64,000 bases of DNA from an uncultured Bacteroidales bacterium (GTDB taxonomy: Bacteria > Bacteroidota > Bacteroidia > Bacteroidales > F082). Position 1 is the first letter of the stretch. Each line of letters opens with the position of its first letter. The stretch spans positions 1 through 64,000 of the forward strand of contig ONFF01000002.1 in assembly GCA_900317055.1 (NCBI GenBank), given 5' to 3'. The translations under genes were made by a program, and so were the position numbers. The notes beneath the pieces were generated by a model, which was not told where the DNA came from, ran no database searches, and was given only the letters and a program-made list of their open reading frames with translations. Positions 62,227 to 64,000 of this stretch are shown here, one piece after another.

Positions 62227-63432
62227 ATGCCACAAAAACCTTTTTATCCTGTCATCCGACTCAACCCAGGCAAGGACGATGCCTTACGCCGTTTTCATCC
62301 ATGGGTGTTTTCAGGTGCCATCCACGATGCAGCCAAAGGCCTGCAGGCCGGCGATACCGTCACCGTCACCGACTATGACGGCAACATCCTCGGCACAGGC
62401 TTCTGCGAATCGGATAGCATCGCCGTGAAGATCCTTAGCTTCGAGAACCGCAGAATCGACGAATGGTTTTTCCTCGAACGCCTTAACCAAGCCTACGAAG
62501 TGCGCAAGGCTGTGGGACTCACCAACAATCCCCACACCAACTGCTTCCGCCTCGTCCACTCCGAAGGCGACGGCCTGGCAGGGCTTATCGTTGACATTTA
62601 TGGCCACACCGCCGTGGTGCAAGCCCAAACTGAAGGCATGGCGCTCCACCTGAAGGAGATTGTCCGCGCCCTCAAATTGATGCCCGACCTTGGCCTGCAA
62701 GCCATCTACAACAAAAGTGCCGAAGCCATGCAACGCATGGGTAAGGAAGATGCAGTAATCGAGGACGGTTATCTCTTTGGTGACAGAATGGATGAAATGA
62801 TTCTGGAAAACGACAGCCGTTTCCTTCCCAACTGGGAAGAAGGCCAAAAAACCGGCTTTTTCCTCGACCAACGTGAAAACCGAGAACTGGTTCGACACTT
62901 TGCGGAAGGCAAGACCGTGCTCAACGCTTTTGGCTATACAGGAGGTTTCTCCGTCACGGCACTGAAAGGCGGTGCCCGCAGGGCGGTCACTGTCGATGCT
63001 TCCAAGAAAGCTATCGCCGCCGCTGAAGCCAACCTTGAATTGAATGGCTACTCAAAAGAGGAGAACCCTTGTTATGTGGCCGACATGAAGGAATACATTA
63101 CTGACATGCGCGAAGGTGCTTTTGACCTCATCATCCTCGACCCGCCTGCGTTTGCCAAACGACACCAAGATAGGCATCGTGGATTGGGAGGCTACAAATT
63201 CATCAACGCAGAAGCCATCAAACGCATCTCCAAAGGCGGACTACTGTTCACTTTCAGCTGCTCGCAGGCCGTCGACAAAGCCACTTTCCAAGGCATCGTC
63301 ACCGCTGCTGCCATTGAGGCCAAACGCAATGTTCGCATCATCGACCAGTTGTCGCAGCCTGCCGACCATCCCATCAACATCTTCCACCCCGAAGGGGCAT
63401 ATCTGAAAGGCTTGATGCTGATGGTGGAATAA
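62227..63432 (+). CDS. RlmI-like 23S rRNA cytosine methyltransferase
   Basis: The 401-residue product has an N-terminal PUA-like domain (RRFHPWVFSGAIHDA, GDTVTVTDYDG). An RNA-binding middle domain follows (HSEGDGLAGLIVDIYG). The C-terminal Rossmann methyltransferase carries the SAM loop NAFGYTGGFSVTALKGGA, VDASKKAI and the catalytic motif DLIILDPPAFAK, with a Cys in FTFSCSQAV. It matches the RlmI/RlmK-type class I family that methylates C5 of a cytosine in 23S rRNA (C1962 in E. coli). The precise target here is inferred. The start at 62227 agrees with the promoter; a longer frame from 62131 overlaps ade and its promoter. Confidence 0.92.
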   Translation: MPQKPFYPVIRLNPGKDDALRRFHPWVFSGAIHDAAKGLQAGDTVTVTDYDGNILGTGFCESDSIAVKILSFENRRIDEWFFLERLNQAYEVRKAVGLTNNPHTNCFRLVHSEGDGLAGLIVDIYGHTAVVQAQTEGMALHLKEIVRALKLMPDLGLQAIYNKSAEAMQRMGKEDAVIEDGYLFGDRMDEMILENDSRFLPNWEEGQKTGFFLDQRENRELVRHFAEGKTVLNAFGYTGGFSVTALKGGARRAVTVDASKKAIAAAEANLELNGYSKEENPCYVADMKEYITDMREGAFDLIILDPPAFAKRHQDRHRGLGGYKFINAEAIKRISKGGLLFTFSCSQAVDKATFQGIVTAAAIEAKRNVRIIDQLSQPADHPINIFHPEGAYLKGLMLMVE

Positions 63433-63436
63433 AAAA

Positions 63437-63466
63437 TGTAGAGACGCGCCATGGCGCGTCTCTACA
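63437..63466. repeat. 30-base perfect palindrome, GTAGAGAC family (free copy 3)
   Basis: Arm TGTAGAGACGCGCCA is followed by its exact reverse complement, with A runs on both sides. It lies 4 bases after the methyltransferase stop, between convergent genes. It differs by one base, in the inner 28, from the coding copy at 30885. Confidence 0.9.
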
Positions 63467-63488
63467 AAAAACACATATTTTGCATTTA

Positions 63489-64000
63489 TTATCTGTCGCC
63501 AAACAATGCGCCAGGACCCTTATGCGGATGGGCAGGCACATTTCTGCTTGTCGATTTCGTTGACTTGCTGACACGCTTAAGATAAGCCTTCTCCATATAG
63601 TCAATACCATATTCGTTCTCGTAAGTAAACGAATCACTGGTCAAATTATCAATTTTCAATCTGAACGGACGTGCACTATTGTCCATGTTCATGTACAAAC
63701 TCTGGTCGCTCTTGTCGTAAGAATAAGTGAATTTGGTTACCACAACCGTGTCGGGGCACTGGATATAAACGGTATCACCTTCAACAACTGCCAGAAGCGA
63801 GTCTATAGCACTGTCAAGCATTTCCCCAGTCTTATCTGTTCTGAAAATCAATTGGATACCATTGTTGGCATCATTTGGATCGAATGTGAAGGTCTCCAAT
63901 GAAGCAGGAATCGGGTTGCCCGCATAGTCAATGTTGTAATACTCAATTTTTTCCACACCCCAAGTGCCAATGAAAGACTTGAAATCAGTCTTTGAGCATG
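63489..64000 (-). CDS. Lipocalin-like protein, probable lipoprotein (cut by right edge)
   Basis: The frame is open to base 64000, so the N-terminus is outside the window. At the edge it reads CSKTDFKSFIGTWGVEKIEYY, in which the first Cys is probably the lipidated residue of a signal peptide and F-x-GTWG-x is the usual first strand of a lipocalin-like domain. Beta strands follow (FTFDPNDANNGIQLIF, DTVYIQCPD, YDKSDQSLYMNMDN, ENEYGIDYMEKAYLKRV), then a short basic Ser/Thr-rich tail. An internal GTG at 63956 is not needed as a start. Ligand unknown. Confidence 0.7.
   Translation of the reverse strand, partial: CSKTDFKSFIGTWGVEKIEYYNIDYAGNPIPASLETFTFDPNDANNGIQLIFRTDKTGEMLDSAIDSLLAVVEGDTVYIQCPDTVVVTKFTYSYDKSDQSLYMNMDNSARPFRLKIDNLTSDSFTYENEYGIDYMEKAYLKRVSKSTKSTSRNVPAHPHKGPGALFGDR

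Noticed and set aside
63489..63956. GTG start at 63956 as the true start of the last gene
   Set aside because: The frame continues to the window edge with lipobox-like Cys and lipocalin-type residues upstream, so the gene is truncated rather than starting there.

Overview
This window comes from a member of the Bacteroidales, most likely an uncultured gut or rumen lineage. Four lines of evidence point there. Promoter -7 boxes of the TAnnTTTG type sit just upstream of many starts. Several secreted proteins end in a type IX secretion (T9SS) sorting domain, and a PorZ gene is present. Families typical of the phylum occur (DUF3098, DUF4919, DUF3089, UpxY, GH97, a GldH-like lipoprotein). Gene pairs such as porZ-recO, mrdA-rodA and ftsX-DUF3098-uppP-truB-queA are also typical. 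No rRNA, prophage, insertion sequence or CRISPR array is visible. Genes are dense and no gene-free stretch exceeds about 285 bases; most longer gaps hold palindromic repeats or promoters.

Layout. 1-4107: end of a secreted protein (cut by the window), an AbiEii-like nucleotidyltransferase with an overlapping partner, a frameshifted tyrS, and a DUF3089 lipoprotein. 4348-17607: housekeeping genes (glyA, pfkA, aspS, rlmN, an L,D-transpeptidase) mixed with lipoproteins and one T9SS cargo. 17646-21578: a GH97 glycosidase and an acyl-CoA carboxylase beta subunit. 21723-25892: the cell-envelope and tRNA-modification run ftsX, DUF3098, uppP, truB, queA, followed by glyS. 27833-38499: a tightly packed accessory cluster of four T9SS cargo proteins, a TPR lipoprotein with a DNA-binding-like C-terminus, and three small lipoproteins. 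38514-46826: AsmA-like protein, Nudix hydrolase, omega-amidase-like enzyme, tadA, a ClC chloride channel/transporter and xth, then tRNA-Arg(CCT). 47023-51755: a GLUG-type cargo, porZ and recO. 51866-57164: a coiled-coil membrane protein and a short polysaccharide-export block (UpxY, Wzc-like kinase, Wza-like lipoprotein, GldH-like lipoprotein). 57324-64000: mrdA-rodA, adenine deaminase, an RlmI-like methyltransferase and a lipoprotein cut by the right edge.

The strongest unusual signals are repeats. A 28-30 base palindrome that also lies free between genes is embedded in frame, at the same place, in the sorting domain of all four cargo proteins of the 27.8-36.1 kb cluster. A second hairpin family has a conserved cap and a different, always complementary, outer stem at each site; all four copies lie downstream of genes on the plus strand, three of them in tight convergent gaps where they look like terminators. 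A third long inverted repeat precedes both glyA and glyS. In the cargo cluster, protein modules are shared between genes with different partners, and one module occurs in both secreted-cargo and lipoprotein form.
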